The notes: generated by a model not told the origin, from the letters alone. A stretch of 64,000 nt of DNA from Kitasatospora humi (GCF_020907985.1 NZ_JAJJPA010000011.1:100571-164570), one strand, 5' to 3'; shown: positions 29,868-39,248, counted from the first letter of the stretch. Numbers and translations: made by a program.

Positions 29868-30884
29868 TCAGGCCAGGCGCCAGCCCGGGTCGGTGGGGCT
29901 GCTCTCCCCGGTGGCGGCGGCATCACGGCTGACCACCGGGGAGAGCACGGCATCGATCGCCGTCAGCACCCCGGTGTCCAGCTGGACGTCAACGGCCCTG
30001 GCGTTGTCCGTGATCTGCTCCGGCCGGGAGGCGCCGATCACGGCGGCCGACACATTGGGGTGCCGGAGCACCCAGGCGAGCGCCAGCTGGGCGGTGCTCA
30101 GACCGAGGTCCGCGGCGATCGGACCCAACTGCCGCACCCTGCCGAGGACGTCATCGGTCAGCCAGCCGGCCAGCAGGTCCGAGCCGTCGTTGGAGTCGGT
30201 GGCCCGAGAACCCTCGGGCCACTGCCCGCCCGGCAGGTACTTGCCGGTCAACACCCCCTGGGCCAGCGGCGACCAGACCAGCTGCCCGATGCCGAGCTCC
30301 TCGCAGACCGGCATCACCTCGGCCTCGGGAACCCGCCACAGCGCCGAGTACTGCGCCTGGTTGGAGACCAGCGGGATCCTCAGCTCGCGGGCGAGCGCGT
30401 GCCCGCGCCGGAGCTGGTCGGCGGTCCACTCGGAGACCCCGATGTAGTGCGCCTTCCCCTGGTGCACCACGTCGGCCAAGGCCTCCATGGTCTCTTCCAG
30501 CGGGGTGGAGACGTCGAACCGATGGGCCTGGTAGACGTCTACGTAGTCCATGCCCAGCCGGCGCAGGGAGCCGTCGATGGACTCCCGGATGTGCTTGCGG
30601 GACAGCCCGAGGTCGTTGCGGCCCGGCCCGCTGGGCGCGAAGACCTTGGTGAGGACCTCCAGCCCTTCCCGGCGTTCACCCTTCAGCGCCCGGCCCAGTG
30701 ATTCCTCGGCCAGGGTGCCGGCATAGACGTCGGCGGTGTCGAAGGTGGTGATTCCGGCATCGAGGGCGGCCCGCACGCAAGCGAGCTCCGTTTCCTCATT
30801 CCGGGACGAGCTCCGGGTCAACCAGTTTCCGTACGCGAGTCGACTCACGATCAGGCCGCTACGGCCGAGATGACGGAAATTCAT
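29868..30884 (-). CDS. Aldo/keto reductase (Kv-beta/YdbC-like)
   Basis: A 338-residue NADPH-dependent aldo/keto reductase. The catalytic tetrad is complete: D49 and Y54 (FDTADVYAG), K80 (VLTK) and H121 (VYQAHRFD). The C-terminal GASRPEQITDN is the NADP-binding segment. It lies next to the NRPS cluster but is convergent with it, separated by a strong terminator. It could reduce the peptide aldehyde released by the R domain, but LtxA/TleA R domains already give the alcohol, so it may be unrelated. Confidence 0.9.
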   Translation of the reverse strand: MNFRHLGRSGLIVSRLAYGNWLTRSSSRNEETELACVRAALDAGITTFDTADVYAGTLAEESLGRALKGERREGLEVLTKVFAPSGPGRNDLGLSRKHIRESIDGSLRRLGMDYVDVYQAHRFDVSTPLEETMEALADVVHQGKAHYIGVSEWTADQLRRGHALARELRIPLVSNQAQYSALWRVPEAEVMPVCEELGIGQLVWSPLAQGVLTGKYLPGGQWPEGSRATDSNDGSDLLAGWLTDDVLGRVRQLGPIAADLGLSTAQLALAWVLRHPNVSAAVIGASRPEQITDNARAVDVQLDTGVLTAIDAVLSPVVSRDAAATGESSPTDPGWRLA

Positions 30885-31117
30885 GTCACCACGCTACCAA
30901 TGCGAATCGACCGGCGGGTGCGCTTCGCAGAACAACCGGGAATGCGCACGACACCATTGCGGGCAGGCGGCTTTGGTGCTCGGTTCCGCTTCTCCCCTCC
31001 CGACCGACCGGTGCTCGCGGCGGCAAGCCGCGCAGCTCCGGCCACCGGGTGCCGCTGGGCTTGCTCCCAGCGGGGTCTGCGGTTCGCCGCCCCGGTGACC
31101 GGCCGCCGCGGCGAACC

Positions 31118-31555
31118 CTACGGACGGCCGCCGAGCAGCAGCTGCTCCAGCGCGGCCCGGGCGCGGGCGTCCGAGCGGGCCCGGGCCGTGACGGCCGCCG
31201 CCAGCTCGCGGGTCCACTCGTCCAGCGGCACCGGCCGCCGCGACAGCACCACCCCGCGCACCACCCGGCACACCTCGCCCGCCGCCCGCCCCTGGACCAC
31301 GCTCAGGGTCAGCCGCTGCTCGTCCATGGAGACCTCCAGCCGCTCGATCCGGCCGGGCCGGCCGGCCATCCGGTCGGCAAGGCTGCGTCGGCGCTCCACG
31401 GCCACGGCGTCCGCGGGCAGCGCGTCCGCGAGCGCCCCGGTCAGCACCTGGGTGTACACCTCCAGGTCGGTGGCATCCCGCCGGAGGGCGGCCGCGAGCA
31501 GGTCGATCGAATCCGAGTCCTCCGGGACCGGCTCGAGCTCGCCGTGGTCGGTCAT
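31118..31555 (-). CDS. Hypothetical protein downstream of YbjQ-like genes
   Basis: A 145-residue protein with no motif I recognise. It is rich in Arg and Ala and mostly helical, with a central segment IERLEVSMDEQRLTLSVVQGR that looks like a beta hairpin. A good AAGGAG ribosome-binding site precedes the ATG at 31555. It follows the two YbjQ-like genes on the same strand after a 200-bp gap containing a direct repeat, and may be part of their functional unit. Confidence 0.7.
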   Translation of the reverse strand: MTDHGELEPVPEDSDSIDLLAAALRRDATDLEVYTQVLTGALADALPADAVAVERRRSLADRMAGRPGRIERLEVSMDEQRLTLSVVQGRAAGEVCRVVRGVVLSRRPVPLDEWTRELAAAVTARARSDARARAALEQLLLGGRP

Positions 31556-31651
31556 CTCGCTCCTTGGTGCGATCGCGCGGGCCGGCGGGGCACGTTGAGC
31601 CCCGCCGGCCCCGCGCAGGTTCTCAGGGCCTGGGCGGGGCGCGCCAGCCCC

Positions 31652-31709
31652 GCCCCCGCGCAGCTTAGGGCCTGGGTGGACGGGCCGCCCCCGCGCAGCT
31701 TAGGGCCTG
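31652..31709. repeat. Direct repeat of 23 bp, period 35
   Basis: Identical 23-bp copies at 31652-31674 and 31687-31709 (each contains CGCAGCTTAGGGCCTG) lie in the gap between a YbjQ-like gene and the hypothetical gene. A partial third copy (CAGGGCCTGGGCGG) starts near 31624. Confidence 0.7.
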
Positions 31710-31755
31710 CCGGGCGGCCGGTGGACCGCCGGGGCACGACCCGCGGCCGACGGCG

Positions 31756-32586
31756 CTAGCGGTCCAGGCTCAGCACCATGGTCGGCCGCTCGATCTCATG
31801 GTCCTCGCGCAGCGGGCGCACCGCCGTGCCGATGGCGAAGAACTCGGTGGTGTGGCCGCCCCAGCGGTGGTTGTTGGCGTTGAGCTGCACGCCGACGATG
31901 CCCTCGGCCTGCAGTTCCTCGGCCTCGGCCTGCATCCGGGCCATGGCCAGCTCGCGGGCGTCGTACAGCGCCTGGGTGAACTGCTCGATCTCCACGTTCT
32001 TGCCGATGTTGGAGAAGACCGAGCCCAGCTTCTGGTGCGCGATGTGGTAGACGCAGCTGCCCATCGTCATGCCGAGCGGCGCGTAGCCGGCCCGGATGAG
32101 CGTCCAGAAGTCCTGGCCGGACAGGTCGGAGGTGAACGGCTGACCCTTGTTGTTGCGCCAGCCGGTACCGCCGGGCGCGGGCCGGTCGGCCTTCACGGCG
32201 GTGCCGATGGCGATGAACTCGGCGATGTCCGAGCCGAACTCCCGTGCCTCCACGCTCAGCCGGACGCCCACGATGCCGTCCGCGCCCAGCGCCGCGGCCT
32301 CGGCCTCCATCCGGGTCATCGCCAACTCCCGGGCGTGGTACATGGCCTGGCTGAGCGTCTCCAGCTCCTGGTTCTTGCCCCAGCGGCCGAGCTGGATCCC
32401 CACGTGGTAGATCGAGCTGCCCAGGACCAGCCCGATCGGCTGGAAACCGGCCTCCCGGACCAGCAGGAACTCGTTGACCGACAGGTCACTGGTGAAGATC
32501 GAGCCGGGCTTGCCGGGCTGCAGCTCGGCAAGCCGGCGCATCGCGTCGGCCGGCACCCCCTGCGCGGTGGGATCGAAAGTGCTCAT
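31756..32586 (-). CDS. YbjQ-family protein with two repeated domains (second paralogue)
   Basis: A 276-residue cytoplasmic protein made of two YbjQ/UPF0145-like repeats (often annotated heavy-metal-binding). Each repeat starts with FTSDLS, passes through PIGLVLGSSIYHVG or PLGMTMGSCVYHIA, and ends with ADGIVGVRLSVEAREFG or AEGIVGVQLNANNHRWG plus FIAIGTAV/FFAIGTAV. ATG at 32586 is the first codon of the conserved part. The gene lies 59 bp after a longer paralogue, indicating tandem duplication. YbjQ proteins form pentameric rings, but their role is unknown. Confidence 0.85.
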   Translation of the reverse strand: MSTFDPTAQGVPADAMRRLAELQPGKPGSIFTSDLSVNEFLLVREAGFQPIGLVLGSSIYHVGIQLGRWGKNQELETLSQAMYHARELAMTRMEAEAAALGADGIVGVRLSVEAREFGSDIAEFIAIGTAVKADRPAPGGTGWRNNKGQPFTSDLSGQDFWTLIRAGYAPLGMTMGSCVYHIAHQKLGSVFSNIGKNVEIEQFTQALYDARELAMARMQAEAEELQAEGIVGVQLNANNHRWGGHTTEFFAIGTAVRPLREDHEIERPTMVLSLDR

Positions 32587-32645
32587 CTGGTCCGTTCTCC
32601 GGGTGAGTGCTGATGACGTCCGTCTGACGAAGCGGGGGCGGTGGC

Positions 32646-33593
32646 CTAGCGGCGGGCTGCCTGGGCCAGCCGGCGGCGCAGCCGGTCGCCGCCGTCGTTC
32701 AGCGGCATGACCGTGAGGGTGCGCGGCTCGGCCGGGGCGGTGGCGAAACGGGCGACGGCCGTACCGAGCAGGGTGCTCTCCGCGATGTGGTCGGTCTGCT
32801 CGTTGTTCTGGCTGCTGCTGATGCAGCGCTCCTCCCAGACGCGCAGGTCGCTGTCGGCCAGGATCACGCCGTCCCCGCCGTGCTCGGCGCCCTGCCGGGC
32901 CAACTGGGTCCGGGCGTCGGCACGGACCCGTTGGACCAGCGCCGACCAGCCGTCCATCTCCTGATTGGACCAGGAGTAGGTCTGCCGCCGGGTCCGGTAG
33001 TCGTCGTGGCGCACCCCGATGGACATCCCGACCAGCAGCTCCACCGGCACCCAGCCGGCCGTGACCAGCTTGGCGAAGCCCTGGCCGTCCAGGTGCGAGG
33101 TGAACGGCCGGCGCGGTCGCACCGGCCCGGCCGCCCGGACCGCGGTGCCGATCACCTTGAACTCCAGGCAGTTCGGCGCGGACGGGAAAGGAGCCATCGT
33201 CAGCTGCGCCGCCACCACCCCGTCGCCACCCAGCGCGGCGCACTCGGCGCTCATCCGGCCGAGTGCGGCGCGCCGTGCCGAGTCCAGCACCCGCACCAGC
33301 GCGGCGGAGGGCGCACCGCTGCCCGACAGCGCGACGCCGGCGGGGCCGTACCCGCCGCCCGTCCGGCCGGCGCCGCCGTACTGGCAGGCGTGGTAGCCCC
33401 AGTACCGGCCGCTGCGGCCGACGTGGTAGACCGCCGACCCCATCACCTGGCCGACCGGCTCGAACCCGACCGACCTGATCGCGGCGAACTCGCCGGTCGA
33501 CAGGGCCGACGACCAGGTGCCGCCGGTCCGGCCGTCGGCGACTCGTGCCGCGGCCACCGGAGGCAGCCCGGTACCGGTCCACGACTGCGTCAT
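32646..33593 (-). CDS. YbjQ-family protein with two repeated domains (first paralogue)
   Basis: A 315-residue paralogue of the next gene, again with two YbjQ-like repeats (SSALSTGEFAAIRSVGFEPVGQVMGSAVYHVG and FTSHLDGQGFAKLVTAGWVPVELLVGMS). A glycine/tyrosine-rich insertion ([15 protein letters not shown]) interrupts the first repeat. ATG at 33593 is chosen since upstream sequence lacks similarity. It heads a three-gene minus-strand group. Confidence 0.82.
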   Translation of the reverse strand: MTQSWTGTGLPPVAAARVADGRTGGTWSSALSTGEFAAIRSVGFEPVGQVMGSAVYHVGRSGRYWGYHACQYGGAGRTGGGYGPAGVALSGSGAPSAALVRVLDSARRAALGRMSAECAALGGDGVVAAQLTMAPFPSAPNCLEFKVIGTAVRAAGPVRPRRPFTSHLDGQGFAKLVTAGWVPVELLVGMSIGVRHDDYRTRRQTYSWSNQEMDGWSALVQRVRADARTQLARQGAEHGGDGVILADSDLRVWEERCISSSQNNEQTDHIAESTLLGTAVARFATAPAEPRTLTVMPLNDGGDRLRRRLAQAARR

Positions 33594-33779
33594 GCGTCCC
33601 CCGTTCAGCCGGCCGACCCGGCACCGATGTCCGACACCGCACCATACGCGCAGCGGCTCGGGCCGCAACAGCAGGGTGGAGGTTGTCGGCCTCGACGGGC
33701 TCAGTGGTCGTCGGCAGCGCCGGCACCTCCGGCCGCCCGGGCGGCTGACGAGGCCGTCCGGGCGCGGCGGAGTGCCGGA

Positions 33780-33808
33780 GGCGGCCCGGACGACTGCTCC
33801 GGGCCGCC
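33780..33808 (-). terminator. Terminator of the exopolysaccharide operon
   Basis: Perfect 11-bp arms GGCGGCCCGGA (33780-33790) and TCCGGGCCGCC (33798-33808) enclose a 7-nt loop. The hairpin lies about 77 bp after the stop of the last operon gene. Confidence 0.7.
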
Positions 33809-33820
33809 GGGATTCGACTC

Positions 33821-33865
33821 ACCGGGCACCGAGCCACCGGGCGTCGAGCCAGAAGGCGTCGAGCC
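33821..33865. repeat. Three-copy 15-bp tandem repeat
   Basis: Units at 33821-33835, 33836-33850 and 33851-33865 share the pattern xxxxGGCxxCGAGCC. They lie between the terminator and the end of the large secreted-protein gene; no gene is present. Confidence 0.55.
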
Positions 33866-33885
33866 CAAGTCGGCCTGGCGGCCCG

Positions 33886-36800
33886 TCAGTAGCCGATGCT
33901 CACCCCCCGCACGGTGTGCACGTCCGTGTAGCCGCCGGTGGCCGCGGAGAACCCGGTCAGCACGTTGGCCGGCAGGGCGACCGGGGTGTCGATGACCTGC
34001 TTGCCGTCGATCGCCACCTGCAGGTGGCCCGCCGGGGTGGCGGTCACGTCGACGGTGTGGGTGCCCTGCCGCAGCGGCGGCACGGTGGTCGAGGTGGCCG
34101 CGTACTGCAGGCGGTTGTTGACCGCGCCGGTGGCGACCGCGACGAAGTTGTTCGACGGGTCGCCGGTGTGCTTGATGGTGTCCAGCACCACGGCCACACC
34201 GGGCAGTCCGGCGTATCCCATGCCGCCGCCGGAGCCGCCGAGCGCGGTCGGTCCGGCCTTGGCCGCGTCGAGCAGGACGAAGGCCAGGCCGTCGGCGCCG
34301 GTGCCGTTGCCGATCTGCGCGGTGAAGTGGGCCCGCAGGTTGGCGGAGGCGACCGGGGTGGCGGGGAACGCACTGCCGGCCTGGTTGGCCACCGCCTGGG
34401 TCAGCACCAGGTCGGTGCCGGACATCGCGGCCGAGCCGTTGTGGCTCCAGCCGTCCGGGCCGGGCGGGGCCACGGCGTAGCCGTTGGCCTGGATGTGCAC
34501 GTCGCGGACGGTGTGGAGGTCGTCGAGCCCGCCGGTGCCGCCGGTGAAGGCGACCAGGGCGGCCGGCGGCAGCGTCGGCACGGCGGCGTCGAGCACCCGC
34601 ACCCCGTCGATCGACGCGGTGACGGTGGTGCCGCTGACCGATACGGACACGGCGTGCGGGCCGGACCGCAGGTTCGGCACGTTGGTCGCGGTCTGCACGA
34701 AGGCGGTGCCGCCCTTGACCGTGATCGCCATGTAGTTGTCGGACGGCGCACCGGTGGCCTTGAAGGTGTCCAGGGTCACCGCCACCCCGGTCAGGCTCTG
34801 GTAGCCGAGCCCGCCGCCGTTCCAGCCGAGCGACGTGGGCGTGTCGACGGCCGGGTCGAGCAGCGCGAAGGTCTGGCCGTCGGCGCCGTTGCCGCCGCCG
34901 ATCACCGAGGTGAAGTCGGCGGTCAGCCCGTCGGTCAGCACCGGCGTCGGGTAGACCGCGGAGCCGGCCTGGTGGGTCACGGCCTGGGTGAGTTGCAGGT
35001 CGGTGCCGGACAGTGCCGCCGAGCCGTTGAGCTGCCAGCCGCCCGCGCCCGGCGCGGGCACGGTCACCGGGGTGGAGGTGGTCGGCGCGGTGGCGGTCGC
35101 GGTCAGCGTCACCGGTTGCGGGCCACGCCCGTCGTCGGAGGTGATCTGGTAGGTCCCGGTGACGGTGCCGACCGCCGTCGGCGTGACGCTGACGGTCTGG
35201 TGGATCACCTGGCCGGGGCCCAGCTGCTGGCCCTCCGCCACCGGCTTGATCGCCGCGAACGGGGCGGCCGGCGGGGCGGCCTTGGTGATGGTCAGCGGGA
35301 TGTTGCCGGTGTTGCTGATGTCGAAGGAGCGCAGGGCGGTCTGGCCCACCAGCGTCGAGCCGAAGTCGGTGCCGGCCGGGGTGAGGCTGAGCACGGCCTG
35401 GCCGACCACCGCGCTGCCGGTGAGGGTCAGCGCGGCCGTGCCGCTCTGGGTGGTGATGGAGAGCGTGCCGGTGTCGCTCCGGGCGGCGGTCGGTGCGTAG
35501 GTCACCTGGACGATGAGCGACTGCTTGGGCTGCAGCACGGTGCCGGCCGGCGGCAGATCGCCGGTCTGGAACGGCGAGGCGGGCGCGGCGGTGGCGGAGA
35601 CCGTCTCCGCGGTGCTGCCGGTGTTGGTGAAGCTCACGCCCAGCGTCTTGGTGAGGCTGGTGGGAAGTTCGCCGAAGTCCAACGAGGGCGGGCTGACCGT
35701 CAGTCCGGGGTGCAGGCCGTAACCGCTCAGACCGACGCTGAGCGTGCCGGCGTCGGTGCCGAGGGTCAGTTGGCCGATCGCTCCGGCGGGGTCGGTCGGG
35801 GTGAACGAGACCGGCACGCTGATGGACTGACCCGACGTCAGGGTCACTGGCAGGGTGGGGTTGTGCGGCGTGCCGAACGGTGCGTCGGCACTCAGCGCCG
35901 AGATGGTGACGTTCCGGGTGGCGGTGACGGTCACCGTGCCGTTCGCAGTGCTGCCCAACGGCACGTCACCGAAGTCCACGGCGGTGCCGCTCAGCGCGGC
36001 GCCGGACGGGCGGCCGAAGGCGAGCAGGTGGCCGTCCCGGGTGCCGACGAAGACCCGCCCGTTGTCGGTGGCGGGCACGCCGAACTTCGAGGCCGTGCCG
36101 ATCGGCGCGGAGTAGCGCAGGTTCAGCACGCCGTTGACCGGCACCGCGTCGTAGGCGCGCAGTTGGCCGTCGGCCCCGTTGGCGCCGTCGCTGTACTCCA
36201 CCCAGACCAGGGCGCTCGCCGGGTCACTCCCGTTGGAGGTGACGATCGGCGAGCCCGAGGAGTAGCCGAAGGTGCCGCTGCTGGTGCCGGTACTGGTCAG
36301 CGCGGGTTGGCCGGAGCCCGTGGTGCCGTAGGCGAGGGCCCGCAGCGGGGCGTTGCTGCCGACCGTGTAGACGAACGGGCTGGTGCCGCCGAAGGCCGCC
36401 GGATGGCCCCAGACGCCCTCGAACGGCCCACTGGTGCCCAGCACCGCGTCGCTGCCGTTCGGGCCCTGCGAGCGGCCGCCGAGGTGGTCGCGGTCCAGCA
36501 GGAAGATCCGGCCGTCCTTGCCGACCGTCACCATCAGGTGCGGATGGGCGCTGGTGCCGAACGCCGGGCTCGGCAGGCCGATCGGTCCGCCGGAGCCGAA
36601 GTCGGTGTCGTTCTGGTCCAGCACACTGGCGTTGGACGGGCTGAAGAAGTCCTGTGCGGACATCGAGCCGTCGCCGTTGACGCCGACCCGGACCAGCGAC
36701 TCGGCGAGCTGGCCGGGCGGGCTGGTGCCCGGGCCGGGCGCGGGGGAGACGCCGTTGCCGGTGGTCACGAAGATCCGTCCGGCGCCGTCCGAGACCGGGC

Positions 36801-37605
36801 CGCCGCCGCTCTGCCAGATGCCGGCCTTGGCGCTGGACGAGGCGTCCTCGGTGGCCCACAGGCTGATCGCGCGGCTGGTGGTGTTGATGCCGGCCAGGTA
36901 GCCGACGTAGTTGCCCAGGTCGCAGTGCGAGCCGAAGGCCACGTAGAGCGAGCCGCCCATCAGCAGCAGGCCCGGGCGCTGCATCGCGTAGAGCGGGTCG
37001 AAGGTCCGGCCCGGGTTGTTGACCGGCGAACCCTGCACCGTCACGGGCCAGCCCGGGCGCTCTGCGCCGGTGGCCGCGTCCATGGCGTGCACGTACCAGT
37101 GCGGGTGCGAGCTGTCCGGGCCGTCGTCGACCTTGGCGGCCAGGTAGACGGTGTTGGTCGTCCTGTCGACCACCGGGGTGCCGGTCACGCCGATGTCGGG
37201 GGTCAGGTCGCCGCAGCCGAGCACCGAGGCGGGCCAGGGCGAGCCCAGGTCGCGGGACCAGTCCGTGGCGCCGGTGGCGGCCGCGATGCCGTACACCTTG
37301 TCGTTCTCGGTGGCGACCACCACGGTGCCGCCGGAGACCACGGGTTGGGCGTAGACCTGGCCGTCCACGGCGGTGGAGAACTGCCGGCCGAAGTCCGAGC
37401 CGGCCACCTGTGAGGGAGCCAGGCCGGGCTCGTCGGCATCCCAGCCGGTCCGCAGGGCGTCTTGCGAAACGGTGGTCTCGTCGGCCACCGCCGGTGTCGC
37501 CAGCGGCAGTTGACCCGATGACAGGGCTATGCCGAAGAGGAGCGAGCCGGCCAGTAAGGCGCGCAGCGGGCGGCGTGCTCTCGGACGGGAGAGCGGTGTG
37601 GGCAT
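33886..37605 (-). CDS. Secreted multidomain protein: PQQ-type propeller, ASH-type repeats, two lectin-like domains
   Basis: A 1239-residue exported protein. A signal peptide (residues 1-41, ending near ATPAVA-D) is followed by a beta-propeller of PQQ/outer-membrane-assembly type (about 60-515: [23 protein letters not shown]). Three choice-of-anchor-D/ASH repeats (about 520-815) carry VDFGDVPLGS, LDFGELPTS and TDFGSTLVGQT. Two concanavalin-like lectin domains (about 840-1020 and 1030-1239) share GSAALSGTDLQLTQAV / GSAAMSGTDLVLTQAV and ADGQTFALLD / ADGLAFVLLD. It lies 35 bp after the GH5-like gene, so it is the last gene of the polysaccharide operon and may bind the exported glycan. Leu17 is a TTA codon (37555-37557). 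No LPXTG or transmembrane anchor is seen. Confidence 0.85.
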   Translation of the reverse strand: MPTPLSRPRARRPLRALLAGSLLFGIALSSGQLPLATPAVADETTVSQDALRTGWDADEPGLAPSQVAGSDFGRQFSTAVDGQVYAQPVVSGGTVVVATENDKVYGIAAATGATDWSRDLGSPWPASVLGCGDLTPDIGVTGTPVVDRTTNTVYLAAKVDDGPDSSHPHWYVHAMDAATGAERPGWPVTVQGSPVNNPGRTFDPLYAMQRPGLLLMGGSLYVAFGSHCDLGNYVGYLAGINTTSRAISLWATEDASSSAKAGIWQSGGGPVSDGAGRIFVTTGNGVSPAPGPGTSPPGQLAESLVRVGVNGDGSMSAQDFFSPSNASVLDQNDTDFGSGGPIGLPSPAFGTSAHPHLMVTVGKDGRIFLLDRDHLGGRSQGPNGSDAVLGTSGPFEGVWGHPAAFGGTSPFVYTVGSNAPLRALAYGTTGSGQPALTSTGTSSGTFGYSSGSPIVTSNGSDPASALVWVEYSDGANGADGQLRAYDAVPVNGVLNLRYSAPIGTASKFGVPATDNGRVFVGTRDGHLLAFGRPSGAALSGTAVDFGDVPLGSTANGTVTVTATRNVTISALSADAPFGTPHNPTLPVTLTSGQSISVPVSFTPTDPAGAIGQLTLGTDAGTLSVGLSGYGLHPGLTVSPPSLDFGELPTSLTKTLGVSFTNTGSTAETVSATAAPASPFQTGDLPPAGTVLQPKQSLIVQVTYAPTAARSDTGTLSITTQSGTAALTLTGSAVVGQAVLSLTPAGTDFGSTLVGQTALRSFDISNTGNIPLTITKAAPPAAPFAAIKPVAEGQQLGPGQVIHQTVSVTPTAVGTVTGTYQITSDDGRGPQPVTLTATATAPTTSTPVTVPAPGAGGWQLNGSAALSGTDLQLTQAVTHQAGSAVYPTPVLTDGLTADFTSVIGGGNGADGQTFALLDPAVDTPTSLGWNGGGLGYQSLTGVAVTLDTFKATGAPSDNYMAITVKGGTAFVQTATNVPNLRSGPHAVSVSVSGTTVTASIDGVRVLDAAVPTLPPAALVAFTGGTGGLDDLHTVRDVHIQANGYAVAPPGPDGWSHNGSAAMSGTDLVLTQAVANQAGSAFPATPVASANLRAHFTAQIGNGTGADGLAFVLLDAAKAGPTALGGSGGGMGYAGLPGVAVVLDTIKHTGDPSNNFVAVATGAVNNRLQYAATSTTVPPLRQGTHTVDVTATPAGHLQVAIDGKQVIDTPVALPANVLTGFSAATGGYTDVHTVRGVSIGY

Positions 37606-37640
37606 GGGTGTCCCTTCTGAAGGAGGTGCCGGTGGCGGTG

Positions 37641-39248
37641 CTATGGATGGACGGAGAAGGTGACTTCGGTGAACCGTGCCTGGCCGGTGTTGCCACGGGA
37701 CTTGAGCGCCAGCACGGCGGCCGCCGCACAGGCCGGGGCGGTCGAGTCGACGCTGAGCCGGCGCCAGCCGCTGCTGCCTGCCGGCAGCGGCGGCGACTCG
37801 TCCTCCCCGAGGTAGGTGCCGTTGCGGTCGAACCAGGTGACCGCGATGGTGCTGCGCCCGGTCGCGCGCACCCCCCGGGCCCAGGCGGTCAGCCGCACCC
37901 GCTGGCCGGCGGCGGTGGGCTGCTCGACCGGCTCCACCAGGTAGGACGGGCTGCGCCCCGCGGCGCCCGAGGTGCCGCTGAGCACGGCGCTGCCCGGCCC
38001 CCGGTGGCCGTCCTCCGGATCCCAGAACGCCTGGGCGGCGGAGGCGTCGTGGGCGGTCCAGTCGTCGGGGGTGCCGTTCTGGCCGCCGGACAGGTCGCCG
38101 TTGAAGTCGGTTCCGATGCCGGGGCCGGTGAACTGGGCGCGCAGCGAGGCCGCCGCCGGTTTCTCGCTGCCGTCGGCCCGCAGCAGACCGAAGTCCAGGT
38201 CCTCGGGGGCGCGGGAGGCGCCGTCCGGCACGTCACCGGGGGAGATGTCCTGGAAGATCCAGGGGGCGGCGGCGGGCAGGCCGGCCGACCGGGCGGCCCA
38301 CTCGACGGTGCGCAGGTACAGGTCCTGGGCGGCCTCGGCCCCGGCCTGCGCCGTGCCGTCGCCGGGAGCGGTGGCGGTGCCCGTCTCGCCGATGTAGAGC
38401 GGGGCCGGCGCGACCACCGCCTCGGCGGCTTCGAAGACCGCGCGGGCATAACCGGCCTCCCCGTAGTAGTGCAGATCGTAGAAGTCGGGCGGGTCGCCGG
38501 TCAGCGCGTCGCGCAGCGCGGCCAGCCGGGCGACCGGGTCGGAGCCGGTCACCGAGACGGTCACCGGGAGGTGGCCGGCGGCCTGCCGGGCCGTCGGCAG
38601 TTCGTGGCGCACCCAGGCGACCGCCGCCCGGTCGCCGGGGTCCACCTCGTTCTTCAGCTCGACGAAGGCGATCCGCGGGTCGTCTCGGTAGGGATCGAGC
38701 AGCGCGTGGGTCCAGCGGTCGCTGCCGGCCAGGTCGGTGTAGTCGTTCCACCAGTCGAACAGGGTGAGCTGGACGGTCAAGCCGTGCCGGGCCGCCAGCG
38801 ACACCGCCTGCCGCAGCTCGGCCAGCCGGGCCTGGTCCGGGTCGGGATAGCCGAAGGTCTCCGCGTGGACCATCAGCCGCACCGCGTTGGCGCCCAGTCC
38901 GTTGATCCGGGCGAAGTCCGCGTCGACCCGGCCCGGCTGCCAGTTCTGCCACATCCGGCTCCACGGTGCCTGCGCCGGGTAGTAGCTGAGCAGCTTGAGG
39001 CCGGCCAGCCGGGAGCGCGCGGCCTGCTGCCGCGCGCTCGGCCGCGGCTCGGCGGCCGAGCCGGTGGTGGCCACCTGCCACGGTGTGCAGGCGGGCACGG
39101 GCGCGCCGGAGCGCGCCGCACCGCCGCCCGTGCCGTCGTCGCCGGCCAAGTGCACGGTCAGCGCGGTCAGCAGCACCAGCACGAGCAGCGGCACCGGCCA
39201 CCGCCGGCCCCTGGCCCGAGGCACCATGTGTCTGGCCCGAGTCACCAT
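37641..39248 (-). CDS. Secreted or anchored GH5-like glycoside hydrolase with C-terminal beta domain
   Basis: A 535-residue protein. A basic N-terminus and hydrophobic helix (about residues 17-36) act as signal or anchor. A TIM-barrel of cellulase (GH5/clan A) type follows, with acid/base N200-E201 (FVELKNEVDP) and nucleophile E288 (PLYIGETGTA). The C-terminal part (about 385-535) resembles a carbohydrate-binding beta-sandwich. It starts 12 bp after the UDP-glucose dehydrogenase stop, inside the polysaccharide operon, so it may trim the product as glycan hydrolases often do in exopolysaccharide loci. Confidence 0.82.
   Translation of the reverse strand: MVTRARHMVPRARGRRWPVPLLVLVLLTALTVHLAGDDGTGGGAARSGAPVPACTPWQVATTGSAAEPRPSARQQAARSRLAGLKLLSYYPAQAPWSRMWQNWQPGRVDADFARINGLGANAVRLMVHAETFGYPDPDQARLAELRQAVSLAARHGLTVQLTLFDWWNDYTDLAGSDRWTHALLDPYRDDPRIAFVELKNEVDPGDRAAVAWVRHELPTARQAAGHLPVTVSVTGSDPVARLAALRDALTGDPPDFYDLHYYGEAGYARAVFEAAEAVVAPAPLYIGETGTATAPGDGTAQAGAEAAQDLYLRTVEWAARSAGLPAAAPWIFQDISPGDVPDGASRAPEDLDFGLLRADGSEKPAAASLRAQFTGPGIGTDFNGDLSGGQNGTPDDWTAHDASAAQAFWDPEDGHRGPGSAVLSGTSGAAGRSPSYLVEPVEQPTAAGQRVRLTAWARGVRATGRSTIAVTWFDRNGTYLGEDESPPLPAGSSGWRRLSVDSTAPACAAAAVLALKSRGNTGQARFTEVTFSVHP

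Noticed and set aside
29868..30884. Aldo-keto reductase as a certain member of the NRPS cluster
   Set aside because: It is convergent and separated by a strong terminator, so membership is only possible.
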